In this document: one piece after another, positions 1 to 7,287 of the stretch
Position numbering within the stretch: position 1 is the first letter of the stretch
How the letters are laid out: each line of letters starts with the position of its first letter
Source of the DNA: CAYZBF01 sp964476585
GTDB taxonomy: Bacteria > Hydrothermota > UBA3072
Direction: 5' to 3'
DNA length: 22,953 nt
Assembly (NCBI GenBank): GCA_964476585.1
Contig: CAYZBF010000028.1
Coordinates: 1 to 22,953 of the forward strand
Position numbers and translations under genes: made by a program
Notes under the pieces: generated by a model
The model's input: only the letters and a program-made list of their open reading frames with translations
What the model was told of the DNA's origin: nothing
The model's database searches: none

Positions 1-60
1 TGCACTGGATGTGGCATCTGTCTTAATGTGTGTCCCACTCAGGCTATCAGTTTAGAGTAG
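1..60 (+). CDS. 4Fe-4S ferredoxin-domain protein, C-terminal end (partial)
   Basis: The window opens inside a reading frame that gives CTGCGICLNVCPTQAISLE before TAG at 58-60. The spacing C-x2-C-x2-C-x3-C-P is the classic [4Fe-4S] cluster signature, and the residues after it (TQAI) fit the usual ferredoxin tail. Only 19 codons are visible, so the rest of the protein is unknown. It could be a small ferredoxin or the C-terminus of a larger Fe-S protein. It lies 15 bp upstream of two MinD-type ATPases that carry the same kind of cluster. In other anaerobes such ATPases often sit beside NifX/NifB-like or ferredoxin genes (known context), so co-transcription is likely. Confidence 0.75.
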   Translation, partial: CTGCGICLNVCPTQAISLE

Positions 61-75
61 TACAATAGTCAATCT

Positions 76-918
76 GTGATAATTTCTATTGCGAGTGGAA
101 AAGGTGGGACTGGTAAAACGACCATAGCAACAAGTCTTGCACTTTCACTTAAGGATGTTCAATTTATTGACTCTGATGTTGAAGAACCCAATGCCCATAT
201 TTTTATAAAACCTATAATCGAAAGTGTAGAAGAGGTGAATGTCTTAATTCCTGAGGTGGACTATCAGTCTTGCGATTTCTGTGGTGAATGCGCGAATTTC
301 TGTCAATTTAATGCGATTGCAGTGTTCAAGGAACAAGTCCTTATTTTTTCGGAGTTATGTCATAATTGTGGAGGATGTGAGATTGTTTGCCCCAATGACG
401 CAATTTCTGAATATGAAAAATCTATCGGTAAGATTGAAAGAGGAAAAGCCGATGAAATAGAATTTCTTCATGGAGTTCTTGACATTGCACAACTTTCTGC
501 CGTTCCTGTCATAAAAAGATTGAAAAACTATATTCAGGAAGATAAAACTGTTATTATAGATTCACCACCTGGAACATCATGCACAATGATCGAGTCCATT
601 GAGGGAAGTGACTACTGTATCCTTGTGACAGAACCAACACCCTTTGGTTTGAATGATTTAAATTTGGCAGTTTCCGTCTTAAAAAAAATGAACATAAAAC
701 ATGGAGTGGTCATTAATCAATCTGATTTAGGCGATAAAAGAGTAGGGGAATATTGTCGTGATAATCGAATTGATATCTTGATGGAAATACCCTTCATGCG
801 GGAAATAGCAGAAGCATATTCGCGGGGGGAGAGTTTAATCTCCGTAATGCCTGAATACGAGGCCAGGTTTAGAAAGATGTACAAAGTAATTGAGGACAAA
901 ACAAAAGTCCATGGATAA
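76..918 (+). CDS. MinD-superfamily P-loop ATPase with inserted 2x[4Fe-4S] ferredoxin domain (copy 1)
   Basis: 280 aa. Residues 7-16 carry the deviant Walker A motif SGKGGTGKTT of the MinD/Mrp/NifH class, and IIDSPPG at 160-166 is the Walker B/switch region. An inserted bacterial-type ferredoxin domain has two Cys quartets, C66/C69/C72/C76 and C95/C98/C101/C105; the first is followed by Gln instead of the usual Pro. This matches the family described as MinD-superfamily P-loop ATPase containing an inserted ferredoxin domain (COG1149). Members are thought to act in Fe-S or metallocofactor handling or electron-linked ATPase functions, but no reaction is established. The start is GTG at 76, the only in-frame start after the upstream stop, and it has no clear Shine-Dalgarno. 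A close homologue follows 24 bp downstream, so the two probably act as a pair. Confidence 0.9.
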   Translation: MIISIASGKGGTGKTTIATSLALSLKDVQFIDSDVEEPNAHIFIKPIIESVEEVNVLIPEVDYQSCDFCGECANFCQFNAIAVFKEQVLIFSELCHNCGGCEIVCPNDAISEYEKSIGKIERGKADEIEFLHGVLDIAQLSAVPVIKRLKNYIQEDKTVIIDSPPGTSCTMIESIEGSDYCILVTEPTPFGLNDLNLAVSVLKKMNIKHGVVINQSDLGDKRVGEYCRDNRIDILMEIPFMREIAEAYSRGESLISVMPEYEARFRKMYKVIEDKTKVHG

Positions 919-942
919 GACTCTGAATCGTGGAATTAAAAA

Positions 943-1800
943 ATGAAAGAATTAGTAATTATTAGTGGGAAGGGTGGAACAGGGAAGACTACTTTAACAG
1001 CTTCATTCGCTGCATTAGCAGAAAATAAAATAATTTGTGATTGTGACGTTGATGCAGCAAACTTGTTTCTTTTATTAGATCCCAAAGTGAAAAAAGAAGA
1101 AGAGATTTTTACTCAAAAGATTGCGTATATTGATGAAGACAAATGCACGAAATGCGGTATTTGTGAGGAAAACTGTCGATTTAATGCAATAAGTAATTTT
1201 AAAGTTGAAGAAATAAAGTGTGAAGGATGTGGGGTGTGCGAGTTTGTATGTCCGGAAGAGGCAATTCTTCTAAAAGATGTTGCGACAGGTAGGATAATTA
1301 CTGCTGATACAAGATACGGGCCATTTTTCTATGGGATATTATACGCAGGGGCAGGAACTACCGGCAAATTGGTGACTGAAATTAGAAGAAAGGCTTTTAA
1401 TCTATCTGCGGAAGAAAATAATGATTTAATCATAATTGATGGTTCACCTGGAATTGGATGTCCTGTGATTGCATCTATTACAGGGAGCGATGTAGCGTTA
1501 ATAGTTACAGAACCAACGCTTTCTGGAGAACATGATTTAGGAAGGATTGCTAAACTCACAAAACATTTTAATGTAAAGACATTTGTTTGTATTAATAAGT
1601 TTGATATTAATCCAGAAGTGACTGAAAGGATTGAAAATTGGTGTGTGAATGAAGATATAATTATCGCTGGGAAAATCCCGTATGACCCAATTGTTACGCA
1701 GGCAATGCTTAAAGCTAAACCTGTAGTTGATTTTGTAGATAATAAAGTTACAGATGAGATAAAAAAGATATGGGAAGTTCTCCTGAATCAGGAAAAATAA
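943..1800 (+). CDS. MinD-superfamily P-loop ATPase with inserted 2x[4Fe-4S] ferredoxin domain (copy 2)
   Basis: 285 aa, same architecture as the preceding gene. Walker A is SGKGGTGKTT (residues 8-17), Walker B is IIIDGSPG (163-170), and two full Cys quartets lie at C68/C71/C74/C78 and C93/C96/C99/C103. The two proteins resemble each other along their whole length but are clearly diverged, so this is an old tandem duplication and not a recent one. A Gly/Ala-rich stretch at about 134-141 is typical of the family. The start ATG at 943 has only a weak upstream purine tract, so it probably depends on coupling or read-through from the previous gene. ATP-dependent delivery or electron transfer involving Fe-S cofactors is a family-based inference; the substrate is unknown. 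Confidence 0.9.
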   Translation: MKELVIISGKGGTGKTTLTASFAALAENKIICDCDVDAANLFLLLDPKVKKEEEIFTQKIAYIDEDKCTKCGICEENCRFNAISNFKVEEIKCEGCGVCEFVCPEEAILLKDVATGRIITADTRYGPFFYGILYAGAGTTGKLVTEIRRKAFNLSAEENNDLIIIDGSPGIGCPVIASITGSDVALIVTEPTLSGEHDLGRIAKLTKHFNVKTFVCINKFDINPEVTERIENWCVNEDIIIAGKIPYDPIVTQAMLKAKPVVDFVDNKVTDEIKKIWEVLLNQEK

Positions 1801-1819
1801 TATCAACAGGCTCTAGATT

Positions 1820-2452
1820 ATGTCCAAAATAGAGCCCTTTGAGAGATACCCTGATAGATATGATAGGTGGTTTGAAAGAAATCGGTTAGCTTATTTATCT
1901 GAATTAGAAGGCTTGAAATCATTGCTACCCAGAGGAAAAGGGGTTGAAATTGGAGTAGGGACCGGAAGGTTTGCAAAACCACTTGGCATAAATATAGGGG
2001 TTGATCCCTCGCTTTCTATGGCCCGAAGGGCTAAAAAGAGAGGTATAACAGTTTTCAGAGGGACAGCAGAGAATTTACCCATTGCTTCCTCTATGGTTGA
2101 TTTTGTTTTATTGACTACCACGGTCTGCTTTGTAGATGACATTGAGCTAACATTTAGGGAGTTATGGAGAGTGCTAAAAAATGGAGGAATTATTATTTTA
2201 GGTTTTATTGACAGGGAGAGTTTTTTAGGAAGGTTCTATCTGGATAAAAAAGACGAAAGTCCATTCTACCAGCGAGCACACTTTTATTCTGCAAGCGAAG
2301 TTCTGGAAAAACTGAAGAAAAATGGATTCCAGAGACCTGAAGTCAAACAGACTCTTTTCAATAAACCTTCAGAACTTAAAAAGGTCGATGAAATCCGGGA
2401 CGGTTATGGAAAGGGTGCATTTGTAATGATAAAGATGAGAAAGGAGGAATAG
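1820..2452 (+). CDS. Class I SAM-dependent methyltransferase (UbiE/Methyltransf_11-like)
   Basis: 210 aa. Motif I is VEIGVGTGRFAKPLG at residues 42-56, the SAM-binding loop after beta-1. The acidic residue in VDPS (about 61-64) is the expected ribose-binding position at the end of beta-2. FRGTAENLPI is the post-II region, and LLTTTVCFVDD followed by ELWRVLKNGGIIILG matches motifs II-III of the Methyltransf_11 family. The substrate cannot be read from the sequence; these enzymes act on quinones, small metabolites, metals or metalloids. The gene lies 19 bp after the second ATPase. Its stop codon directly abuts the next start, and the downstream ribosome binding site (AAAGGAGG) lies inside its last codons, so it belongs to the same operon. 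Confidence 0.85.
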   Translation: MSKIEPFERYPDRYDRWFERNRLAYLSELEGLKSLLPRGKGVEIGVGTGRFAKPLGINIGVDPSLSMARRAKKRGITVFRGTAENLPIASSMVDFVLLTTTVCFVDDIELTFRELWRVLKNGGIIILGFIDRESFLGRFYLDKKDESPFYQRAHFYSASEVLEKLKKNGFQRPEVKQTLFNKPSELKKVDEIRDGYGKGAFVMIKMRKEE

Positions 2453-2671
2453 ATGTTCCAGGGTAGTGGAAGAGGTCAAGGTTCAGGGCAGGGCAGATTC
2501 GGGGGTGAAGGACTTGGCAGTGGCGGCACCTGCGTGTGCATAAAATGTGGATTCGAGATGCCCCATAGGAGAGGAACACGATGTATGGAGCAGAAATGCC
2601 CTAAATGTGGTTCTGTGTTACTTAGAAAGGGAGGAACGCATTACAGGAAGGCCATAAAGAATAAGGAGTAG
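2453..2671 (+). CDS. Small Gly-rich zinc-ribbon protein
   Basis: 72 aa. Residues 1-26 are a Gly/Ser/Arg/Gln-rich low-complexity tail. A compact ribbon follows with six cysteines (C27, C29, C32, C44, C49, C52), including CIKCG and CPKCG knuckles separated by a basic PHRRG turn, and a basic tail closes the protein. The Cys spacing suggests a structural Zn site, though an Fe-S site cannot be excluded. Similar small Gly-rich ribbons are often found next to ferredoxin-MinD ATPases and NifX-like proteins (recalled context). A strong Shine-Dalgarno (AAAGGAGG, about 2440-2447) precedes ATG 2453, which touches the methyltransferase stop codon. The function is unknown; the context points to metal or cofactor handling. 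Confidence 0.75.
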   Translation: MFQGSGRGQGSGQGRFGGEGLGSGGTCVCIKCGFEMPHRRGTRCMEQKCPKCGSVLLRKGGTHYRKAIKNKE

Positions 2672-2723
2672 TTTTAGATTCTCTATTTAAAATGGAGTAA
2701 GGTGAATATAATTTGGATAAGTG

Positions 2724-3452
2724 ATGAAAGTTATTGGTGCTGATGGATGTGGTGGAGGTTGGTTTGTAGTTTCACTTTTTGATGATGAGGGGTGGGGGAC
2801 ATCAGCCTTCCCAGATATTGTAGCTTTATGGGAAAGTGCGAAAGATGCTTCACTCATACTCCTTGATATTCCAATAGGTCTAAGAGAAAAAGGAAAGAAA
2901 GAACGTCTTTGTGATCTTGAGGCCAGAAAATTTCTCGGTCGGAAAAGGGCTATGAGTGTTTTTCCAGCACCCTGTAGAAAGGCTTTATTTGCCCAAAATT
3001 ACCACGAGGCTTGCAAGATCAACGAGCGTATGACTGGAAGAAAACTAACCTTACAAACCTGGAACATAATTCCTAAAATTAGAGAGGTAGACTTACTTAT
3101 TTCAAAGGATGAATCTGCAAGATCGCATATAAGGGAAATCCATCCAGAAATTTGCTTCTGGGCACTAAACAATGGACCACTTACACACTCAAAAAAGACA
3201 GAAGAAGGCTTTAACGAGCGGAGAAAACTATTAGAAGCAAGATATCCTTATACAGATGCGATAATTAAGCATGCTTTATCTCTATATCGCCGAAACGAGG
3301 TGCAAAGAGACGACATCCTTGATGCACTGGTAGCAGGGGTTACTGCAATTGGAGGAAGCAAATCCCTTGCTACAATTCCAGAAAGTCCTGAATTAGACTC
3401 AAAAGGTATTGCCATGGAAATGATATACCTCATTGTACCACCAAGTGCATGA
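2724..3452 (+). CDS. DUF429 family protein (predicted RNase-H-fold nuclease)
   Basis: 242 aa from ATG 2724; a GTG one codon upstream (2721) is the alternative. The N-terminus VIGADGCGGGWFVV has the acidic strand-1 residue (D8, counting from the GTG) typical of the RNase-H/actin-like fold. LLDIPIGL near residue 48 is the second acidic strand. RxCDxxARKFLG followed by SVFPAP and an IHPEICFWAL segment are DUF429 hallmarks, as is the final acidic block RDDILDALVAG. DUF429 members are predicted nucleases on fold grounds; no activity is proven. A TATAAT hexamer at 2707-2712 just upstream could be a -10 element, but no good -35 is seen. The ORF ends in TGA at 3450, and the same frame then runs on as an unrelated surface-protein remnant. 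Confidence 0.8.
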   Translation: MKVIGADGCGGGWFVVSLFDDEGWGTSAFPDIVALWESAKDASLILLDIPIGLREKGKKERLCDLEARKFLGRKRAMSVFPAPCRKALFAQNYHEACKINERMTGRKLTLQTWNIIPKIREVDLLISKDESARSHIREIHPEICFWALNNGPLTHSKKTEEGFNERRKLLEARYPYTDAIIKHALSLYRRNEVQRDDILDALVAGVTAIGGSKSLATIPESPELDSKGIAMEMIYLIVPPSA

Positions 3453-4001
3453 ACTTTCCCGTGCTGGGTTAGAACCATTCTTAATGCACCGGAGGATTCC
3501 TTCTATGTCTATTTTGAAGTGGATTCTGCTGGAACTGGTAATATTGTCTACCGTGATTCGGTTTACACCTTGGTAGGTGCAGGGAATTCTGATTCCATAA
3601 CGTTTAATGAAGTAGTACCGCCTGAAGAACTTTCTGTCATCATCCGTTACTTCACAGCAGCAGACCTCGATGTTAACACATCCAACGATACATTGGAACA
3701 CTACACCATCATTTCTGGAGTAGGTGAAGAGGATAACACACCCGCTATGTTCGAGCTTACAGTACCTGGTATCTCTTTTGGTGTGGGTTCTATCCAATAT
3801 GCTGTTCATCTGAAGGCAACAGTGTCTATATCTCTGTTCGATAAATTAGGCAGGAGGGTGAGTGTTGTTGTGGATAAGGTTCATAATCCCGGATACTACG
3901 AGGTCCATCTTGATAGGTTGGATATCCCATCCGGTGTATACTTTATAAAGATGAAGAGTTCATCCTTCCAGTCAATCAAGAAAACGGTAATCATGAAATA
4001 A
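3453..4001 (+). pseudogene. C-terminal remnant of secreted surface protein with Por/T9SS-type sorting domain
   Basis: The frame is open from the DUF429 stop (3450-3452) to TAA at 3999-4001. Protein-like sequence begins by about 3483 (NAPEDSFYVYFEVDSAG), before the first usable start, GTG 3519. The first part resembles a CARDB/Ig-like beta-sandwich, ending ...LDVNTSNDTLEHYTII. The last ~85 residues look like a type-A sorting domain: SISLFDKLGRRV, a GYYEVHLDRLDIPSGVYFIK block and a basic KKTVIMK end. There is no signal peptide and no N-terminal domain, so this is the tail of a once longer extracellular protein whose 5' part was lost. If translated from GTG 3519 it would be a 160-aa cytosolic product. 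It could instead be a degenerate gene still expressed by read-through. Confidence 0.65.
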
Positions 4002-4020
4002 GGAACTATAAATAGTATCT

Positions 4021-4049
4021 AAAAAGGGGCGGTTTAACCGCCTCTTTTT
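4021..4049. terminator. Symmetric intrinsic terminator
   Basis: A 13-bp stem (4021-4033 with 4037-4049, one G-T wobble) and a 3-nt loop form an A5-flanked, GC-centred hairpin ending in T5. The A-tract on the left and T-tract on the right make it able to work in both directions. It lies 20 bp after the surface-protein remnant and would also isolate the convergent transaldolase gene. Confidence 0.88.
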
Positions 4050-4170
4050 CTTTCTGTGGAAATTTCATCGTTGGTTAAAGATATAAGATGTAACAGAATT
4101 GGAGTGTATAAGGTTGAAAGTTAGTTTTTGGTTATTGGGTTTGGAATCTGATTTTTGCCATCCCGTATTT

Positions 4171-4194
4171 AACTATTTGACTATTTATCTATTT
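4171..4194. repeat. Short 8-bp tandem repeat
   Basis: Three imperfect 8-bp units (AACTATTT, GACTATTT, ATCTATTT) lie in the AT-rich gap between the terminator at 4021-4049 and the 3' end of the transaldolase gene. The rest of 4050-4230 shows no convincing ORF or RNA. Confidence 0.5.
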
Positions 4195-4230
4195 AATTAA
4201 TTCCCTTTGCGTGGTTGCGAGAGCATATTC

Positions 4231-4905
4231 TTAGAGAATTTTAAACCCCTGACTTTTGACTTCTTCCCAGTCTTTCTCAAATCTGAGGATTCCATAATCT
4301 GTAAGTGGATGATTAATCATTTTTTCAATCACTATAAAGGGTATCGTAGCAATATCTGCTCCTATAAGTGCAGCCTCTACAACATGTTGTGGATGGCGGA
4401 TGGAAGCAACGAGTACCTCTGTGTCAAAACCATAATTATTGTATATGGTAACCATTTCAGAGACAAGAGACATACCGTCTTTTCCTATATCATCTAATCT
4501 TCCTATAAAAGGACTTGCAAAAGTAGCGCCAGCTTTAGCGGCAAGGAGTGCCTGATTTGCGCTGAATATAAGTGTCATATTTACCGGGATGTCTTTCCTA
4601 ACCAATTCACCTGTTATGCGAATTCCATCAATTGTTGCTGGTGACTTGATTGTAATCCAATCGCTTATCTCGGAAAGAGCCTCTGCCTGTTTAATAGCTT
4701 TAGAAAACTCAAGGGTAGTAACTTCAGCAGAGACTGGACCCTTTACAATTTCACATATCTCCTTTAGTATATCAAAAGGCTTTTCTCCTGTCCTTTTTAC
4801 CTCTCTAGCAAGTAGGGTAGGATTAGTCGTAACACCTTCTATTAAGCCCCATTCTTTTACTCTTTTTATCTCATCTACGTTAACTGTATCTAAAAAGAAT
4901 TTCAC
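4231..4905 (-). CDS. tal: Transaldolase (small TalC/FSA-type)
   Basis: 224 aa, the usual length of the TalC/fructose-6-phosphate-aldolase subfamily of class I aldolases. The N-terminus MKFFLDTVNVDEI, GVTTNPTLLAREV and the Schiff-base strand WITIKSP (Lys87) are diagnostic, as are TLIFSANQALLAAKAGA, SPFIGRLDDIG and the tail ATIPFIVIEKMINHPLTDYG. It should interconvert sugar phosphates in the non-oxidative pentose phosphate pathway by dihydroxyacetone transfer. At the positions that separate the activities it has Glu61 (SAEV) and Phe133 (SPFIGR), where E. coli FSA has Gln and Tyr, so transaldolase is favoured over F6P aldolase. The start is GTG at 4903-4905 with an excellent AAGGAGG Shine-Dalgarno (4911-4918 region). 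The gene stands alone on this strand. Confidence 0.93.
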   Translation of the reverse strand: MKFFLDTVNVDEIKRVKEWGLIEGVTTNPTLLAREVKRTGEKPFDILKEICEIVKGPVSAEVTTLEFSKAIKQAEALSEISDWITIKSPATIDGIRITGELVRKDIPVNMTLIFSANQALLAAKAGATFASPFIGRLDDIGKDGMSLVSEMVTIYNNYGFDTEVLVASIRHPQHVVEAALIGADIATIPFIVIEKMINHPLTDYGILRFEKDWEEVKSQGFKIL

Positions 4906-4954
4906 GGTAGCCTCCTTTTTCCATACGTTAATTTAAGTAATATAAAAGCATCTA

Positions 4955-4982
4955 TTGACTATTTTCTCGTATTTATTATAAA
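4955..4982 (+). promoter_or_regulatory. Putative sigma70-type promoter upstream of FAD oxidoreductase
   Basis: -35 TTGACT (4955-4960), 16-nt spacer, -10 TATAAA (4977-4982). The predicted start of transcription is near 4989, giving a leader of about 200 nt before ATG 5192. That leader holds a possible short ORF and a hairpin. Confidence 0.45.
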
Positions 4983-5052
4983 TATTCTAACTCTTGGATT
5001 ATAGATAATGTTAAAACTTTCGCAAGTGGTAAATTGAAAGGAGTAAATTAGA

Positions 5053-5097
5053 GTGAATAGATACAGAAGCTTTACGCCAATGCAAAATAAAAAATGA
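5053..5097 (+). CDS. Possible 14-codon leader peptide
   Basis: GTG 5053 is preceded at 9 nt by a strong AAAGGAG (5037-5043). The frame encodes 14 residues, beginning (M)NRYRSFTPM and ending QNKK, and stops with TGA at 5095-5097. The stop lies inside the left arm of the hairpin at 5090-5140, and the ORF lies in the predicted leader of the downstream oxidoreductase. There is no run of one amino acid of the kind seen in classical attenuators. The ribosome binding site is the main support; chance cannot be excluded in a sequence this short. Confidence 0.3.
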   Translation: MNRYRSFTPMQNKK

Positions 5098-5140
5098 AAA
5101 TTGCAAGTTTCGTAGTTTACATTTTACAAATTTCATTTTT
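5090..5140. repeat. AT-rich imperfect inverted repeat / hairpin
   Basis: Arms 5090-5106 and 5124-5140 pair at 15 of 17 positions around a 17-nt loop. The stem is almost entirely A/T, so it is weak as a terminator although it ends in T5. It could be a leader hairpin or a dispersed AT-rich intergenic repeat. Confidence 0.55.
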
Positions 5141-5191
5141 CAATGTGTATAACTGTATCTCTGTGGTAGAAGGATAAATGAAGGGGGAATA

Positions 5192-6412
5192 ATGAATGAT
5201 TTAGTAATAGTTGGGGGTGGAATAATAGGTGGAGCTTCCCTTTATTATTTGTTGGAGCAAGGGTATGATGATGACATTCTTGTCCTTGAAAAGAGCGACG
5301 CACTTGCACAAGAATCCACTTCTCTATCTGCAGGTGGTGCAAGAAATATTTGGTCTACAACAGTAAATATGAAAATGACATCTTTTTCTATCAAACAATT
5401 TAGTGAGTTCAAAGAACGTTTTGGTATAAATATTGGGTTTGAACCAAATGGCTATCTATTTACCTATTATGAGGACGAATGGGATAATATTGTAAAATTC
5501 AAACCCCACTGGGATGAAGCAGGTGTCGAGACAGAATTATTCTCACCAGAAGATATTGAATCCATGATTCCCGGTCTCAAGACCGGAATAGACCATCTTG
5601 ATTCTGATGTCCTTGAAATGCTTTCAATATCTCCCATTGTAGGCGGGCTATTTGGTCGGGGCTGTGCGATATTAAACGCAACTGCTGTCGCACAGGCATA
5701 TTTTGATTATTCTAAGGATAGGTATGCTCGAAAAGTAAAGGTGCGTCTGAATGCAGAAGTTGACAAGATTATGACAAAGGGAAATATACTCAAAGGTGTT
5801 TTAACAAAGGATGGAGAGATGATTGAGTGTGAAAAGGTTATTTTGGCTGCCGGTGCCTGGTCGAATGAAATACTTAGCAGATCTGAAATTCCAAAAGAAC
5901 ATAATATACCTGTTGTCCCGATCAAGAGAATGCTATTCGTAGTGTCTCAGCCAAAGTCTGGAGACTACAATAAAATTCCCCTTACTATCATAGACAATGG
6001 TGTTTATTTCAGACCTGAGGCAGATAATCTGATAGTAGGAAGGGCTGACGAAAATCAGAGTCCTGGCTTTGACACAAAGCCAGACAGGTCTTATTATGAG
6101 GATTATGTGAATTTATATATGCAGGCAAGGATAGAAGGTGCGGAATACTGCAGAATACAAAATATGTGGGGTGGTCTATATGCAGTTAACACCGAAGATC
6201 ACAACGCAATAATTTGTGAACATCCTGATATTAAGAATCTTTATATTTGTACTGGATTTAGTGGGCATGGCGTAATGGAATCTCCGGCAGCAGGTTTGTC
6301 AATTGCAGAGATAATTTTGGGAGGAGCGCCAAAAACGATACCTGAGGTTCGCTCATTGAATCTCGCGCGTATGAAAAAGCGGGAACTTGTTAAAGAAACT
6401 ATAGTAATCTAA
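5192..6412 (+). CDS. FAD-dependent oxidoreductase (DAO/glycine-oxidase/sarcosine-oxidase-like)
   Basis: 406 aa. The dinucleotide-binding motif VIVGGGIIGGASLYYLLEQG (residues 5-24) opens the protein, then ILVLEKSD supplies the acidic residue that binds the FAD ribose. SLSAGGARNIW matches the flavin-contact segment of the DAO family. VILAAGAWSNEI is the conserved ATG-like motif in the middle of the chain. The C-terminal WGGLYAVNTEDHNAIICEH and ICTGFSGHGVMESPAAGLSIAEII is the typical DAO end. Relatives oxidise secondary amines or amino acids such as glycine, sarcosine or proline; the substrate here is unknown. The start ATG 5192 follows AAGGGGG. The gene appears to be monocistronic, since the next operon has its own promoter. 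Confidence 0.88.
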   Translation: MNDLVIVGGGIIGGASLYYLLEQGYDDDILVLEKSDALAQESTSLSAGGARNIWSTTVNMKMTSFSIKQFSEFKERFGINIGFEPNGYLFTYYEDEWDNIVKFKPHWDEAGVETELFSPEDIESMIPGLKTGIDHLDSDVLEMLSISPIVGGLFGRGCAILNATAVAQAYFDYSKDRYARKVKVRLNAEVDKIMTKGNILKGVLTKDGEMIECEKVILAAGAWSNEILSRSEIPKEHNIPVVPIKRMLFVVSQPKSGDYNKIPLTIIDNGVYFRPEADNLIVGRADENQSPGFDTKPDRSYYEDYVNLYMQARIEGAEYCRIQNMWGGLYAVNTEDHNAIICEHPDIKNLYICTGFSGHGVMESPAAGLSIAEIILGGAPKTIPEVRSLNLARMKKRELVKETIVI

Positions 6413-6425
6413 GATATTGACTGAC

Positions 6426-6453
6426 TTGACATTTATATTATTTTTCTTAATAT
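6426..6453 (+). promoter_or_regulatory. Near-consensus promoter predicting a leaderless mRNA
   Basis: -35 TTGACA (6426-6431), 16-nt spacer, -10 TAATAT (6448-6453). The A of the start codon ATG (6460) is exactly 7 nt downstream of the -10, the expected transcription start, and no Shine-Dalgarno is present. It would drive the operon 6460-11464. Confidence 0.7.
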
Positions 6454-6459
6454 TTCAAT

Positions 6460-7287
6460 ATGAAACAGGTTGCAATAGAGGGTGATTTATCATATTTTTC
6501 AATAATTGAGATATTCTATCTCTTCTCTCGTTTTAGGAAGACAGGAAGGTTAATTATTAAGGAGAGAGGGAATATATATATTGCTGACGGTAAAGTGATT
6601 CACGCTGAAACTGAACATTCCGAAGGAATGGAAGCATTTTTTGCACTCAGTATGGTCAAAAAGGGACACTTTAAATTTCAACCGGATGAAAGGGCAAGTG
6701 TAAATACAATATCTAAACCCCTGTCTGAATTATTGGAATCTATAGACACCAGAGAAGTAGAATTGCAGGAATACAGCAAGGATCTCCCGCCCCTTTTAAC
6801 CGTTCCTGAGAAATCTACCAAAGTGCCAGAAGGTGAAAAAGTGGCTCTAAAAAGAGATGACTGGAGGGTGCTTATTCTGGCTGATGGGAAAAGAAATATC
6901 GAGGAAATTATTGGTGTAAGCCCCTTGCCCGAGCTTGACACCTATAAAGCTTTATCATGGTTGTTTCAGGAAGATCTTCTATATGACCCGGAAGAGAAGA
7001 AGCGCATTATAGATAATGGCGTTGATAAGATTAATAAGTTTATAAAGATTCTTGGGGATGGGCCCTGGATGGAATCGGCAAAAGAATTTATAAGAGACAA
7101 TGAACTTGAAAATGATATTTCATTGGCTGGTAACTACTTAGTCCTGCTCAAAAAAAATTTCCCTTTAGATTTAGACAAGACTAAGGAATTCTTTGATAAT
7201 TTTATGAAATCTTTAAGAGTAAAGGCAACAGAGACACTCGGAAGGCTTTTGGTAAATAAAAAAATGAAGGAGATAGATGAGTCCTGA
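6460..7287 (+). CDS. DUF4388 (PATAN-type) domain protein
   Basis: 275 aa. Residues 1-100 match the DUF4388/PATAN pattern: IEGDLSYFSIIEIFYLFSRF, then KTGRLIIKERGNIYIADGKVIHAE, then an aromatic/Gly GHFKFQP strand. This domain is common in response-regulator-like and gliding or chemotaxis-associated proteins. A linker follows, then DDWRVLILADGKRNIEEII (about 133-151), a winged-helix-like segment often attached to DUF4388. The C-terminal helical region (187-273) resembles the C-termini of the next two proteins. There is no receiver domain. It is likely a cytosolic adaptor in signalling and the first gene of a nine-gene operon, with an apparent leaderless start. It overlaps the next gene by 11 bp. 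Confidence 0.75.
   Translation: MKQVAIEGDLSYFSIIEIFYLFSRFRKTGRLIIKERGNIYIADGKVIHAETEHSEGMEAFFALSMVKKGHFKFQPDERASVNTISKPLSELLESIDTREVELQEYSKDLPPLLTVPEKSTKVPEGEKVALKRDDWRVLILADGKRNIEEIIGVSPLPELDTYKALSWLFQEDLLYDPEEKKRIIDNGVDKINKFIKILGDGPWMESAKEFIRDNELENDISLAGNYLVLLKKNFPLDLDKTKEFFDNFMKSLRVKATETLGRLLVNKKMKEIDES

Noticed and set aside
4171..4194. 8-bp tandem repeat considered as a CRISPR or regulatory array
   Set aside because: Units are adjacent without spacers, only three in number and very AT-rich.
4207..4497. Open frame on the + strand of 96 codons
   Set aside because: Lies antisense to the well-conserved transaldolase gene, with Cys/aromatic-rich composition and no family match. The minus-strand reading is clearly the gene.
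5090..5140. Hairpin considered as an intrinsic terminator of an upstream gene
   Set aside because: No upstream gene on this strand ends nearby and the stem is almost purely A/T. Listed instead as inverted repeat or leader hairpin.
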